From an uncultured Peptococcaceae bacterium (lineage in GTDB: Bacteria; Bacillota; Peptococcia; Peptococcales; Peptococcaceae): a DNA stretch of 64,000 bases. The notes beneath the pieces were generated by a model. It was not told the DNA's origin. It searched no databases and was given only the letters and a program-made list of their open reading frames with translations. Shown here one piece after another: positions 43,647 to 51,526 of this stretch (the first letter of the stretch is position 1; each line of letters opens with the position of its first letter). The stretch covers positions 1-64,000 of the forward strand of contig CAMYDW010000007.1 of the NCBI GenBank assembly GCA_947254645.1, written 5' to 3'. The translations under genes were made by a program, and so were the position numbers.

Positions 43647-43684
43647 AAAAAAAGACAAGAAAGTGACCTCTCTTGTCTTTTTTT
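43647..43684 (-). terminator. Terminator after the family 2 glycosyltransferase gene
   Basis: Fourteen-base arms AAAAAAAGACAAGA and complement with a ten-base loop, T-rich on the minus side. It sits just upstream of the metallophosphoesterase start, so that gene relies on read-through. Confidence 0.85.
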
Positions 43685-43709
43685 AAATGCTATTTCCAAA
43701 CCCCTCAAA

Positions 43710-44987
43710 TCATTTCATATCATCAATGGATTTTACAACAGTATGTTCAATCGGTTTCCACTCTACTTTTTTAAATAACGCTGCTACTGCAATTGGAATA
43801 TAGGTAAACATAAATAACGGAAAAGTGAACATTGTTCGAATTTTCATCCATCTGGAAGCTAAAATATTGTCCCATTCCGTCAGCGTTGTTACAAAGCCAA
43901 CTAAAAACAATGTCATATAATAAAACAGAAAGCTCATACCAATCGCCTGTAAGCATTCTGTTTGCAGCTGGCTATGAGTATCCCCTCTCACAAACAGTTC
44001 CGTATAAGCAACCATGATAAAATTGAAGAGAATAACCGCCAGTGTCAAGAAAAGTGCTGGCATGATGTTCATCATCATATCATAGGAGCTAAACCAGCCT
44101 TTTTTAAAGCGCAAGACACTTTTCAATAGATTGCCGCCATCTTTACCTAGCACTTGATAAAAGCCCTTCGCCCAACGCAAACGTTGACGCCAGGATTGCG
44201 CAAAGGTAACAGGCTGTTCATCGTAAAGCATGGCTTTTGCCGAGTAACCAATATTTTCAGATGTAAGAACGGTGGCAACAGAAAACTCAATATCCTCTGT
44301 CAGCAAATGATAGTTCCAACCATTACGTTCTTTAATGACGTCTGTCGCTACCATAAATCCCGTACCACTGATGGCACAGCTATGACCGCGCACGGCTCTT
44401 GGACGGTTTAAAAATTCGGCTTCACGCAAAAACCACAAGCCATAGCCAGAGGAAATCCAGTTTTGTGCATAATTTTTAGAATTTCGATAGCTCGTTGAAA
44501 TGCGATAGCCACTATCAAAGGTCTTATTCATTTCAGCTACATAATTGGCATCCAATAGATTGTCGGCATCAAGAATGATAAATGCTTCATAGTCATTTTT
44601 AGGGTCATCTAGTATCAAAGAAAAGGCATAGTTTAAAGCATAGCCTTTACCAACTTCTTTTTTATTAAATCTTTCAATGACAATACAACCATGCGCCCGC
44701 GCAATATCGGCTGTATCATCTGTACAGTTATCTGCGACAACAAAAACATCTAATTTATCCTTTGGATAGTTTTGTTTTTGAATGCTCTTACATAACTCAC
44801 CAATCACATTACGCTCATTGCGTGCTGCAATGAGAATGGCAAATTTGTGTGTTTTTTTAGCGACAATTTTCTTTTCTTCCTTGGATTTATCCACTAAACC
44901 CACTACCAAATAAAACATTTGGTAGGAATAAAATACTGTAAAAAATATCCCAATGAAGATATTGACGCCATATATCAATCCAGCCAC
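43710..44987 (-). CDS. Membrane glycosyltransferase, family 2
   Basis: 425 residues. One N-terminal membrane segment (about 5-27), a GT-A catalytic domain with ILIAARNERNVIGEL near 51, VVADNCTDDT near 83, the metal-binding DADN near 139, TEDIEF near 229 and QRLRW near 265, then about three C-terminal membrane segments. The D,D,TED,QXXRW pattern is that of processive polysaccharide synthases such as cellulose or poly-GlcNAc synthase, but the product is unknown. GTG start after GGGGGG. A 21-base palindrome overlaps its promoter. Confidence 0.88.
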   Translation of the reverse strand: MAGLIYGVNIFIGIFFTVFYSYQMFYLVVGLVDKSKEEKKIVAKKTHKFAILIAARNERNVIGELCKSIQKQNYPKDKLDVFVVADNCTDDTADIARAHGCIVIERFNKKEVGKGYALNYAFSLILDDPKNDYEAFIILDADNLLDANYVAEMNKTFDSGYRISTSYRNSKNYAQNWISSGYGLWFLREAEFLNRPRAVRGHSCAISGTGFMVATDVIKERNGWNYHLLTEDIEFSVATVLTSENIGYSAKAMLYDEQPVTFAQSWRQRLRWAKGFYQVLGKDGGNLLKSVLRFKKGWFSSYDMMMNIMPALFLTLAVILFNFIMVAYTELFVRGDTHSQLQTECLQAIGMSFLFYYMTLFLVGFVTTLTEWDNILASRWMKIRTMFTFPLFMFTYIPIAVAALFKKVEWKPIEHTVVKSIDDMK

Positions 44988-45003
44988 GATTTTCCCCCCA
45001 TAT

Positions 45004-45024
45004 GTATACTACAGAGTAGTATAC
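45004..45024. promoter_or_regulatory. Perfect inverted repeat over the glycosyltransferase promoter
   Basis: Nine-base arms GTATACTAC (45004-45012) and GTAGTATAC (45016-45024) around three bases. It covers the -10 (45018-45023) and the expected start site, a classic repressor operator position for a dimeric TetR- or MarR-type regulator. No such regulator is encoded in the window. Confidence 0.65.
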
Positions 45025-45045
45025 CACGCTCCCCTATTTTCGCAA
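45018..45045 (-). promoter_or_regulatory. Glycosyltransferase gene promoter
   Basis: TTGCGA (45040-45045), 16-base spacer and TATACT on the minus strand, just after the suhB stop codon. Confidence 0.65.
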
Positions 45046-45055
45046 TACAAATTTA

Positions 45056-45862
45056 TTATGACAATATTCCTTCATGTTGGGTATTTCCACAAAAAAAATG
45101 CTGAAAAACTTTATGTAATTCTTTATCGCCACTGCACAAAATAGCTGTGCGTTCATTTTGCATCAGCTGGTCTTCTGTAAAAAGCGGGGTGTAAATGCCT
45201 TGGACTTCATCAAGAATAACGCCTGAGGCTGCATAATCCCATGGATAGAGTTTTGATGATAGATAAGCATCGAGTCGTCCCTCAGCTATACGGCACATGG
45301 CAAGACTGGCGGTTCCTGATGCACGATGACCGCGCACCAAGCGACTAACATCATATAAGGGCTTACCCATTTTCCTTGATAATTCATTAAGCGTCCCTAA
45401 GCTTACATCCAGCATTGCCTCTTGCACTTTTTTAGGGGTTCGTGGCATTAACGCATAATGATCCACAAAAGCACCTTGCCCTGCAGTAGCATGATAACAA
45501 CGCCCCGCTGCTACATCATAGACAACACCCAAAATAGGCTTTGTATCTTCGTATAAAGCCACGCAAATGGCAAAGTTTTTGCGTTGAGTGATAAAATTTG
45601 TAGTGCCATCAATAGGGTCTACAATCCAAGTCAAGCCTGCGATTTGATTATTTTTCTTTTCCTCTGCAAAAAAATGTGCTTCTGGAAGAATGTTTTGTAA
45701 GGATTCACTCAATTGATTTTGAACCCATATATCGCAATCTGTCACCAAATTTTGATGACTATTATCTTTATATTTTATTTCTAGTTCAATAGAAGAAAGG
45801 CGCTCCAAAAGCGCCTTTCCTGTTGATTGAACAATCTGTTGTACTTGTTCATCAAAATTCAT
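45056..45862 (-). CDS. Inositol monophosphatase family protein (SuhB-like)
   Basis: 268 residues. Li-sensitive Mg-dependent phosphatase fold. Metal site: Glu in FAEEKK near 66-70, DPIDGTTNF near residues 82-90, and WDYAASGVIL near 205-214. Could act on inositol phosphates or on 3'-phosphoadenosine 5'-phosphate, or have the SuhB role in rRNA transcription; sequence alone does not decide. ATG seven bases after AAGGGG, 11 bases after nrdD, so part of the nrdD transcript. Confidence 0.9.
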   Translation of the reverse strand: MNFDEQVQQIVQSTGKALLERLSSIELEIKYKDNSHQNLVTDCDIWVQNQLSESLQNILPEAHFFAEEKKNNQIAGLTWIVDPIDGTTNFITQRKNFAICVALYEDTKPILGVVYDVAAGRCYHATAGQGAFVDHYALMPRTPKKVQEAMLDVSLGTLNELSRKMGKPLYDVSRLVRGHRASGTASLAMCRIAEGRLDAYLSSKLYPWDYAASGVILDEVQGIYTPLFTEDQLMQNERTAILCSGDKELHKVFQHFFCGNTQHEGILS

Positions 45863-45873
45863 ATATAATCCCC

Positions 45874-48255
45874 TTACGCGTGTGTCAAGGTTGTTGTAAA
45901 TTTGAAAATGTTTGATGCACCCATCAATTGTTCACCATTTGGCAATACCAAGGTTGGTGCAGAAACAATGCCAAAGGATTTTGCAAGTTCTGGTTGGTCC
46001 TCTGCATAAATCACTTGATATTCTACACCAGCTTGATTGAGCTGACGAATGGCCATTTGGCAGTTTGGACAGGTATGCGTTGTGAAAAGAATGGCCTTTT
46101 CGAGTGTCATCTTATTTGCTTCCTTATCCGCAACCACTTCATCAAAGGTTAACTCTGCAGCGGTGCCTTTCCACTTCATATGGCTCTGGGTAACATCATA
46201 AAGCTTACGGTCTTGATATTCTTGCATCTTCCCATCATTCCAGTTCTGAACTGGTCGATAGTAGCCAGTAATACGACTATAGACTTCTGCCTTTTCTCCA
46301 CAATGTGGACAGGTAAATTGTTCCCCATTCAAATAACCATGTGTCTTACATACAGAGTATGTTGGAGACAAGGTATAATATGGCAACTTGTAGTTTTCTG
46401 AAATCTTACGTACCAATTGTGCTGCTGCTTTCCAATCTGGTAATTTTTCCCCAAGGAAAGCATGGAACACTGTACCTGAAGTATATAAGGTTTGTAATTC
46501 ATCTTGTACATCTAATGCGGAGAAGATGTCTTCTGTATAACCAACTGGCAAATGAGAACTGTTGGTATAATATGGTGTATCCCCTTCTTCTGCTGCTGTG
46601 ATAATATCTGGATAACGCTTGCGGTCATGTTTTGCAAAACGATAGGTGGTAGACTCTGCAGGGGTTGCCTCAAGATTGTATAAGTCACCATATTCTTCTT
46701 GATAAATTTTCAAACGTTCACGCATATGATTTAAAACATCTGCGGCAAAGGCTTGTGTTTCTTCGTGGGTTAAATCTGCTCTGAGCCAGTTAGCATTCAA
46801 ACCAACCTCATTCATACCAATCAACCCAATGGTAGAGAAATGATTGCTAAAGTCGCCGAGGTAACGTTTGGTGTATGGATAAAGACCAGCTTCTAATAAG
46901 TTGCTGACAACGGTACGTTTTATTTTCAAAGAACGTGCCGCAACATCCATCAAATGATCCAAACGTGCGTAAAATTCTGTTTCATCTTTTGCCAAATAAG
47001 CAATACGAGGCAAGTTGATTGTTACAACGCCGACAGAACCAGTGCTTTCCCCACTACCAAAGAAACCACCAGATTTTTTACGAAGTTCACGCAAATCTAA
47101 GCGCAAACGGCAGCACATACTACGAACATCGCTTGGCTCCATATCACTATTGATATAGTTAGAAAAATAAGGCGTGCCATATTTTGAAGTCATTTCAAAA
47201 AGCAAACGGTTATTTTCAGTGTCTGACCAATCAAAATCTTTTGTAATAGAGTAGGTAGGAATTGGATATTGGAAGCCTCGTCCTTGTGCATCGCCTTCAA
47301 TCATGATCTCGATAAAGGCTTTATTGACCATATCGACTTCTGGTTGACAATCCCCGTAGGTGAAGTCCATTTCTTTTCCGCCAACAATCGCAGGAAGGTT
47401 TTCCAAATCCTTTGGTACCGTCCAATCTAGAGTGATATTTGAAAACGGCGCTTGGGTGCCCCATCTGCTTGGGGTATTCACGCCATAAATAAAGCTTTCA
47501 ATACATTTCTTTGCTTGGTTATAGCTTAACTGGTCTGCCTTAATAAATGGCGCCAAATAGGTATCAAAGGAAGAAAAAGCTTGTGCACCAGCCCACTCAT
47601 TTTGCATAATCCCCAAAAAATTGACCATTTGGTTGCAAAGCGTTGCCAAATGTTTTGCAGGCGCAGAGGTGATTTTTCCTGAGATACCACCTAGTCCTTC
47701 TTGGATAAGCTGTTTCAAGCTCCACCCTGCACAATAACCTGTGAGCATTGATAAGTCGTGCAAATGAATATCTGCATTTTTATGGGCTGCAGCGATTTCT
47801 GCGTCATAGATTTCGCTCAGCCAATAATTTGCTGTAATCGCCCCTGAGTTGGATAAAATAAGACCACCCACAGAATAAGTCACTGTTGAATTTTCTTTGA
47901 CACGCCAATCCTCAACGTTAACATAGCTATTCATCAAGTCTTTATAGTCTAAAATAGTGGCATTGACATTACGTAATGTTTCATGCTGTTTACGATACAA
48001 GATATAGGCTTTGGCCACGTCAGCATATCCAGATTGGCTCAAGATGCTTTCCACACTGTCTTGAATATCTTCAACGCTAATTAAACGGTCTTTGATCTTT
48101 GGTTCAAAATCAGCTGTGACACGTAGACCCAATAAATCAATAATTTCTGGGGTGTATTCTCTTTGGCATGCCAAAAAAGCCTTCTCTATAGCACCTGTAA
48201 TTTTTGCCAATTTAAATGGCACGACATTATTGTCACGCTTCACAACCTGATACAT
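45874..48255 (-). CDS. nrdD: Anaerobic (class III) ribonucleotide reductase NrdD with C-terminal redoxin domain
   Basis: 793 residues, longer than a usual NrdD. Glycyl-radical enzyme that reduces ribonucleoside triphosphates. N-terminal ATP-cone (about 1-95); GYCAGWSL near 175; adjacent cysteines in SMCCRLRLD near 386; CKTHGY and CPHCG of the zinc site near 655-675; glycyl radical in SRITGYYRPVQ near 682. After about residue 715 comes an extra thioredoxin-fold segment with CPNC and a cis-Pro motif SAPTLV, likely its own electron donor. MCCRL resembles formate-independent NrdD types. ATG after AAGGAG. Confidence 0.95.
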   Translation of the reverse strand: MYQVVKRDNNVVPFKLAKITGAIEKAFLACQREYTPEIIDLLGLRVTADFEPKIKDRLISVEDIQDSVESILSQSGYADVAKAYILYRKQHETLRNVNATILDYKDLMNSYVNVEDWRVKENSTVTYSVGGLILSNSGAITANYWLSEIYDAEIAAAHKNADIHLHDLSMLTGYCAGWSLKQLIQEGLGGISGKITSAPAKHLATLCNQMVNFLGIMQNEWAGAQAFSSFDTYLAPFIKADQLSYNQAKKCIESFIYGVNTPSRWGTQAPFSNITLDWTVPKDLENLPAIVGGKEMDFTYGDCQPEVDMVNKAFIEIMIEGDAQGRGFQYPIPTYSITKDFDWSDTENNRLLFEMTSKYGTPYFSNYINSDMEPSDVRSMCCRLRLDLRELRKKSGGFFGSGESTGSVGVVTINLPRIAYLAKDETEFYARLDHLMDVAARSLKIKRTVVSNLLEAGLYPYTKRYLGDFSNHFSTIGLIGMNEVGLNANWLRADLTHEETQAFAADVLNHMRERLKIYQEEYGDLYNLEATPAESTTYRFAKHDRKRYPDIITAAEEGDTPYYTNSSHLPVGYTEDIFSALDVQDELQTLYTSGTVFHAFLGEKLPDWKAAAQLVRKISENYKLPYYTLSPTYSVCKTHGYLNGEQFTCPHCGEKAEVYSRITGYYRPVQNWNDGKMQEYQDRKLYDVTQSHMKWKGTAAELTFDEVVADKEANKMTLEKAILFTTHTCPNCQMAIRQLNQAGVEYQVIYAEDQPELAKSFGIVSAPTLVLPNGEQLMGASNIFKFTTTLTHA

Positions 48256-48335
48256 TTTTTGTCTCTCTCCTTTTAACTATCAATAGTATCCTCGTCACTG
48301 CGCATAGACTCAATTTTGAATGAATCATATTTCCT

Positions 48336-48364
48336 ATCATATCAAATCATCTAGGGCGCGTCAA
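48336..48364 (-). promoter_or_regulatory. nrdD promoter
   Basis: TTGACG (48359-48364), 17-base spacer and TATGAT on the minus strand, about 80 bases upstream of the nrdD start. Two NrdR-box-like sites lie directly upstream of the -35. Confidence 0.7.
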
Positions 48365-48371
48365 CGGCATT

Positions 48372-48428
48372 ATACTATATCTTGATGCATATTGCCTATT
48401 TGTCCAATAAGAGAACTATATATACGCT
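48372..48428. promoter_or_regulatory. Pair of NrdR-box-like sites upstream of nrdD
   Basis: The NrdR box core is CWATATATWG. CTATATCTTG (48375-48384) and CTATATATAC (48416-48425) each differ from it at one position. They start 41 bases apart, close to four helical turns. NrdR boxes usually come in phased pairs before nrd genes. The nrdR gene is not in the window. Confidence 0.5.
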
Positions 48429-48446
48429 AATAAAATAACACCCGTT

Positions 48447-49136
48447 CTATATCCCTCTTAAAAAAGTATTCGGAATATATTGTTGCGCAAGTGCTAAGAG
48501 CGCTCTCATTTCTTCTTCATCATAAGCTTCTAAAGAGTGATTTCTGACTTGCTCTCGATCAACAAAGGACTGTAAAAAATAGCGTTTAGCACCTTTAATC
48601 CATTTTGCCATTTCCTCAATATCCGCTTTTTCGTGAATATTTTTTACCACTGTTGTACGAAATTCATAGTCTATGGTGCCATTGATTAAGAGCGTTTTAC
48701 TTTTTTCAAAAGGTCTAATATCTAAATAGTCAATGCCACATGCAATGCCATATTTTTGTGGGGCATGCTTTATATCCATCGCCACATAGTCAACGATATT
48801 TTCCTCGAGAATTTTCTCTAAATGATGTGGAAACCCGCCATTGGTATCAAGCTTAATCTGATAGCCTAAGCCTTTAATTTCTTTGAGAAAATCGATTAAT
48901 TTTCCTTGTAGCAAAGGCTCTCCACCTGTTATACACACGCCATCTAAGATGCCTTGTCGTTTTTTTAAAAAGGCAAGAATCTCTTTCTCATCAATTTGAT
49001 TAAAAAATGGACCGCGTAGCAATTCACTATTGTGGCAATAGGGACAATCCAATTGACACCCACCCAAAAACAACGTGCATGCAACGTGCTCAGGATAATC
49101 TAGTAATGTTAATTTTTGAAAGCCTTGTATGTTCAA
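48447..49136 (-). CDS. nrdG: Anaerobic ribonucleotide reductase activating protein NrdG
   Basis: 229 residues. Radical SAM enzyme that makes the NrdD glycyl radical. CQLDCPYC (CXXXCXXC) near residue 27, CITGGEPLLQ near 68. GFQKLTLLDYPEH at the start is typical of the longer NrdG type (TIGR02495-like). The best start is a TTG at 49134-49136, nine bases after GGAG; a TTG-initiated frame from 49154 begins before the Shine-Dalgarno. It lies upstream of nrdD but is separated by the nrdD promoter, and follows the 49165 membrane gene. Confidence 0.92.
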   Translation of the reverse strand: MNIQGFQKLTLLDYPEHVACTLFLGGCQLDCPYCHNSELLRGPFFNQIDEKEILAFLKKRQGILDGVCITGGEPLLQGKLIDFLKEIKGLGYQIKLDTNGGFPHHLEKILEENIVDYVAMDIKHAPQKYGIACGIDYLDIRPFEKSKTLLINGTIDYEFRTTVVKNIHEKADIEEMAKWIKGAKRYFLQSFVDREQVRNHSLEAYDEEEMRALLALAQQYIPNTFLRGI

Positions 49137-49164
49137 TTTGATCTTCTCCTTCAACCGCCAATAT

Positions 49165-50883
49165 TCATTTTATCACTTTATTCATGATTGCTTTTTCCTT
49201 CCATGGTTCTCTACCCGATTGTTTCATGGCACTCCACGATGGAAAATCTTCATGATAAGTATTAAAAGTTTGGGCATCTTCTTTGGTTGGCAGCTCTTCT
49301 TGAGACATACGTTGCCAAAAATGTGCTATCTCATGACTTTTATCAACAATTCTTGGAAAACTCACACAAGCAAAAAGCACTACATTTACTAACACCAGTA
49401 CCAGCATCACCTTTATCAATGAGAGACTCATTGCGCTATACTGACGACTTAAAAACGCCATACTTAAAGGTATAAAAAACCATGCGATTGCAATCGTTCT
49501 TGCAAGCCATGGTTGTGGACTAGAGCAGATGATTGTAACCATCATTACCACCATAAACCAAAACTGTCTATAGAACGAAAAAAAATGGCCTTCTATTGGC
49601 ATGCTATGAATAGCGGTTTCGCCCGTAAATCTCTCCTCCACGGCAACCGCGCCATCAAGCATCTCCGGCTCAAATACCGCTTCTGTTGTCCCTCGCAAAA
49701 AAATTGCCACATACAAAAGTGCAATAAGCGTAAAGAAAAATAAGAGCAATGACAACGCCCCAAAGCCTTGCAAGAGCACATCAGGTGTCGCAAAGCCTGA
49801 AGAGCCAATGCCCATTAATTTTATATAAGGATGATAAATCCATTGTGTCGTTTCTTCAGGGGTAGCCATCAAGCTTAACAAGCCTTGTAAAACCCTTGGT
49901 TGCCCTTCTAATATCCCAGGAATTTCTTGTTGTTGCACATACAAGAGATTCTGAAAATAGAGCGAAAAAATCGGCTGACGATCTATAATACTCTGAATCA
50001 TTGGTTGATAGCCAAACACCACCACACAAAAAAAAGCAACAAAGCCGAAACGCATCGCACCCCATCGAAAGACCCATTTTCCATATCTGTATGCCATTAC
50101 CATAAAAAATCCAATGGCCAAAACAATAGCCATCCGACTACCATTTTGTGGCATATGAAAAAGAAAAATCCATACACCGCTCAATACAAAAAGTATTGTC
50201 CTATTGATTTTCTCTGCATCTAGCAAATAGCACATCAACAGCAGCATACATTGCAGCACATAAGCCATGGCTGCATCATCATAGAAAGTAAAAAGTTGAG
50301 AAAGGGCCACTGGCGAACAAATAGAAATTAATGCCAACAAAAATGACATCCCTCTTTGTTGTTTAGTAAATGCAAGAAAATAGTGCCAAGTCAAAAAAAA
50401 CGCAGGCACCGCAAAAAGAATGGTTTGTTGTTTTGCCATTTCGTACTCGCCTAAAAAAGAGAGCAACACACTATTCACATACCATGTGGCACGTGGAGAA
50501 CGATATACCAATTCTGACAAATGCGTTTTTCCGTCAAAGATTGGATTCCAACCACTTGTTAAAGCAATAATGCCATCACTATATGCCCCACGACCAAGAT
50601 AGGAGTATTCGGACACCAGCGCCACAAACCGACCAAAAATAAAAACTGCAGCAAAAAATAACACCAAAGTCACAACGAGCATCGCCAAGGACAAGGATCT
50701 CTCATCACCAAAAGATATTTTCCAGCAAATCATCACACTGGCCAATGCCACAAGAGGCAAATGAAAAGGAGTGATCGAAATACCTAGCCAATGTAGCATC
50801 ACACTACCAATAAAAAGGCCTGTCAAAATCATCAACCAGTAAAGGGCAAATTGTAATCTTAATGGTATTTTTTCTATTGGCAC
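49165..50883 (-). CDS. Large polytopic membrane protein, possibly GT-C-type
   Basis: 572 residues, about 11-13 membrane segments; family not firmly recognised. A first extracytoplasmic loop with YLGRGAYSDGIIALTSGWNP (near residues 95-114) followed by many helices and a long soluble tail (from about 515) resembles lipid-linked-sugar GT-C glycosyltransferases, but no catalytic motif is certain. A hydrophilic acidic loop lies near 415-445. GTG start eight bases after AGGAG. First gene of a transcript with nrdG 28 bases downstream; the link is probably positional. Confidence 0.7.
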   Translation of the reverse strand: MPIEKIPLRLQFALYWLMILTGLFIGSVMLHWLGISITPFHLPLVALASVMICWKISFGDERSLSLAMLVVTLVLFFAAVFIFGRFVALVSEYSYLGRGAYSDGIIALTSGWNPIFDGKTHLSELVYRSPRATWYVNSVLLSFLGEYEMAKQQTILFAVPAFFLTWHYFLAFTKQQRGMSFLLALISICSPVALSQLFTFYDDAAMAYVLQCMLLLMCYLLDAEKINRTILFVLSGVWIFLFHMPQNGSRMAIVLAIGFFMVMAYRYGKWVFRWGAMRFGFVAFFCVVVFGYQPMIQSIIDRQPIFSLYFQNLLYVQQQEIPGILEGQPRVLQGLLSLMATPEETTQWIYHPYIKLMGIGSSGFATPDVLLQGFGALSLLLFFFTLIALLYVAIFLRGTTEAVFEPEMLDGAVAVEERFTGETAIHSMPIEGHFFSFYRQFWFMVVMMVTIICSSPQPWLARTIAIAWFFIPLSMAFLSRQYSAMSLSLIKVMLVLVLVNVVLFACVSFPRIVDKSHEIAHFWQRMSQEELPTKEDAQTFNTYHEDFPSWSAMKQSGREPWKEKAIMNKVIK

Positions 50884-50908
50884 GTTTCCATCTCCTCTCT
50901 ATCCTTTC

Positions 50909-50937
50909 ATTTTAATAGAAAGGCTTTTCCTCTGCAA
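50909..50937 (-). promoter_or_regulatory. Promoter of the 49165 membrane gene and nrdG
   Basis: TTGCAG, 17-base spacer and TAAAAT on the minus strand. It diverges from the ydbS promoter 14 bases away. Confidence 0.55.
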
Positions 50938-50951
50938 CAAAACAAATGTTA

Positions 50952-50980
50952 TTGCCTATCCCGTTCAATCTCTCTATAAT
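50952..50980 (+). promoter_or_regulatory. ydbS-ydbT promoter
   Basis: TTGCCT, 17-base spacer and perfect TATAAT, about 36 bases upstream of the ydbS start codon. Confidence 0.7.
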
Positions 50981-51016
50981 GAGGATTATTAATGCAACAA
51001 ATTTAGGAGGTTATTT

Positions 51017-51526
51017 ATGAATTATCAGCATTACACCCCTGCTGCATATAAACTTATTCGTATTCATACCATCATAGCAGTGATTGCAACAATGGCAGTG
51101 TCCATTGGGATCGGGTTTATTGCCAAACATTTTCTTACACCCCACTCACTGCCATACAAGATTGTTTTTGCAATCATCATCGGACTCGCTCTTCTCACCA
51201 TCCTATCAACCATTGCAGAATATTTTTTAGCAACCCCTCGTTATCGGTATTTAATCACCAATGACAAGATAGAATGCATCAGTGGTTATTTTTTTATTAA
51301 ACGTCGTATTTTACCTCTGAAACGGTTGCAAAAAGTAGAAACGGTTTCTGGCCCTATCGCTCAACATTTTAAACTGACAACGATGACACTAACCAGTGCT
51401 GGTGGCACATTAGATATTGAACACTTGCCAACAGAAGTGGCAGAGCCATTGGCAGAGCGATTAAAAAATCGCCTTAACGAACTCTTAGAAGAAGATACTG
51501 CTCAGGTGGTGGAACATGAATTTTAA
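51017..51526 (+). CDS. Bacterial PH-domain membrane protein, YdbS-like
   Basis: 169 residues. Two membrane segments (about 17-37 and 46-68) then one bPH2 domain beginning PRYRYLITNDKIECISGYFFIKRRILPLKRLQKVETVSGP. Homologues in Bacillus (YdbS/YdbT) are linked to antimicrobial peptide resistance; mechanism unknown. ATG after AGGAGG. Overlaps the next gene by 11 bases. Confidence 0.85.
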   Translation: MNYQHYTPAAYKLIRIHTIIAVIATMAVSIGIGFIAKHFLTPHSLPYKIVFAIIIGLALLTILSTIAEYFLATPRYRYLITNDKIECISGYFFIKRRILPLKRLQKVETVSGPIAQHFKLTTMTLTSAGGTLDIEHLPTEVAEPLAERLKNRLNELLEEDTAQVVEHEF

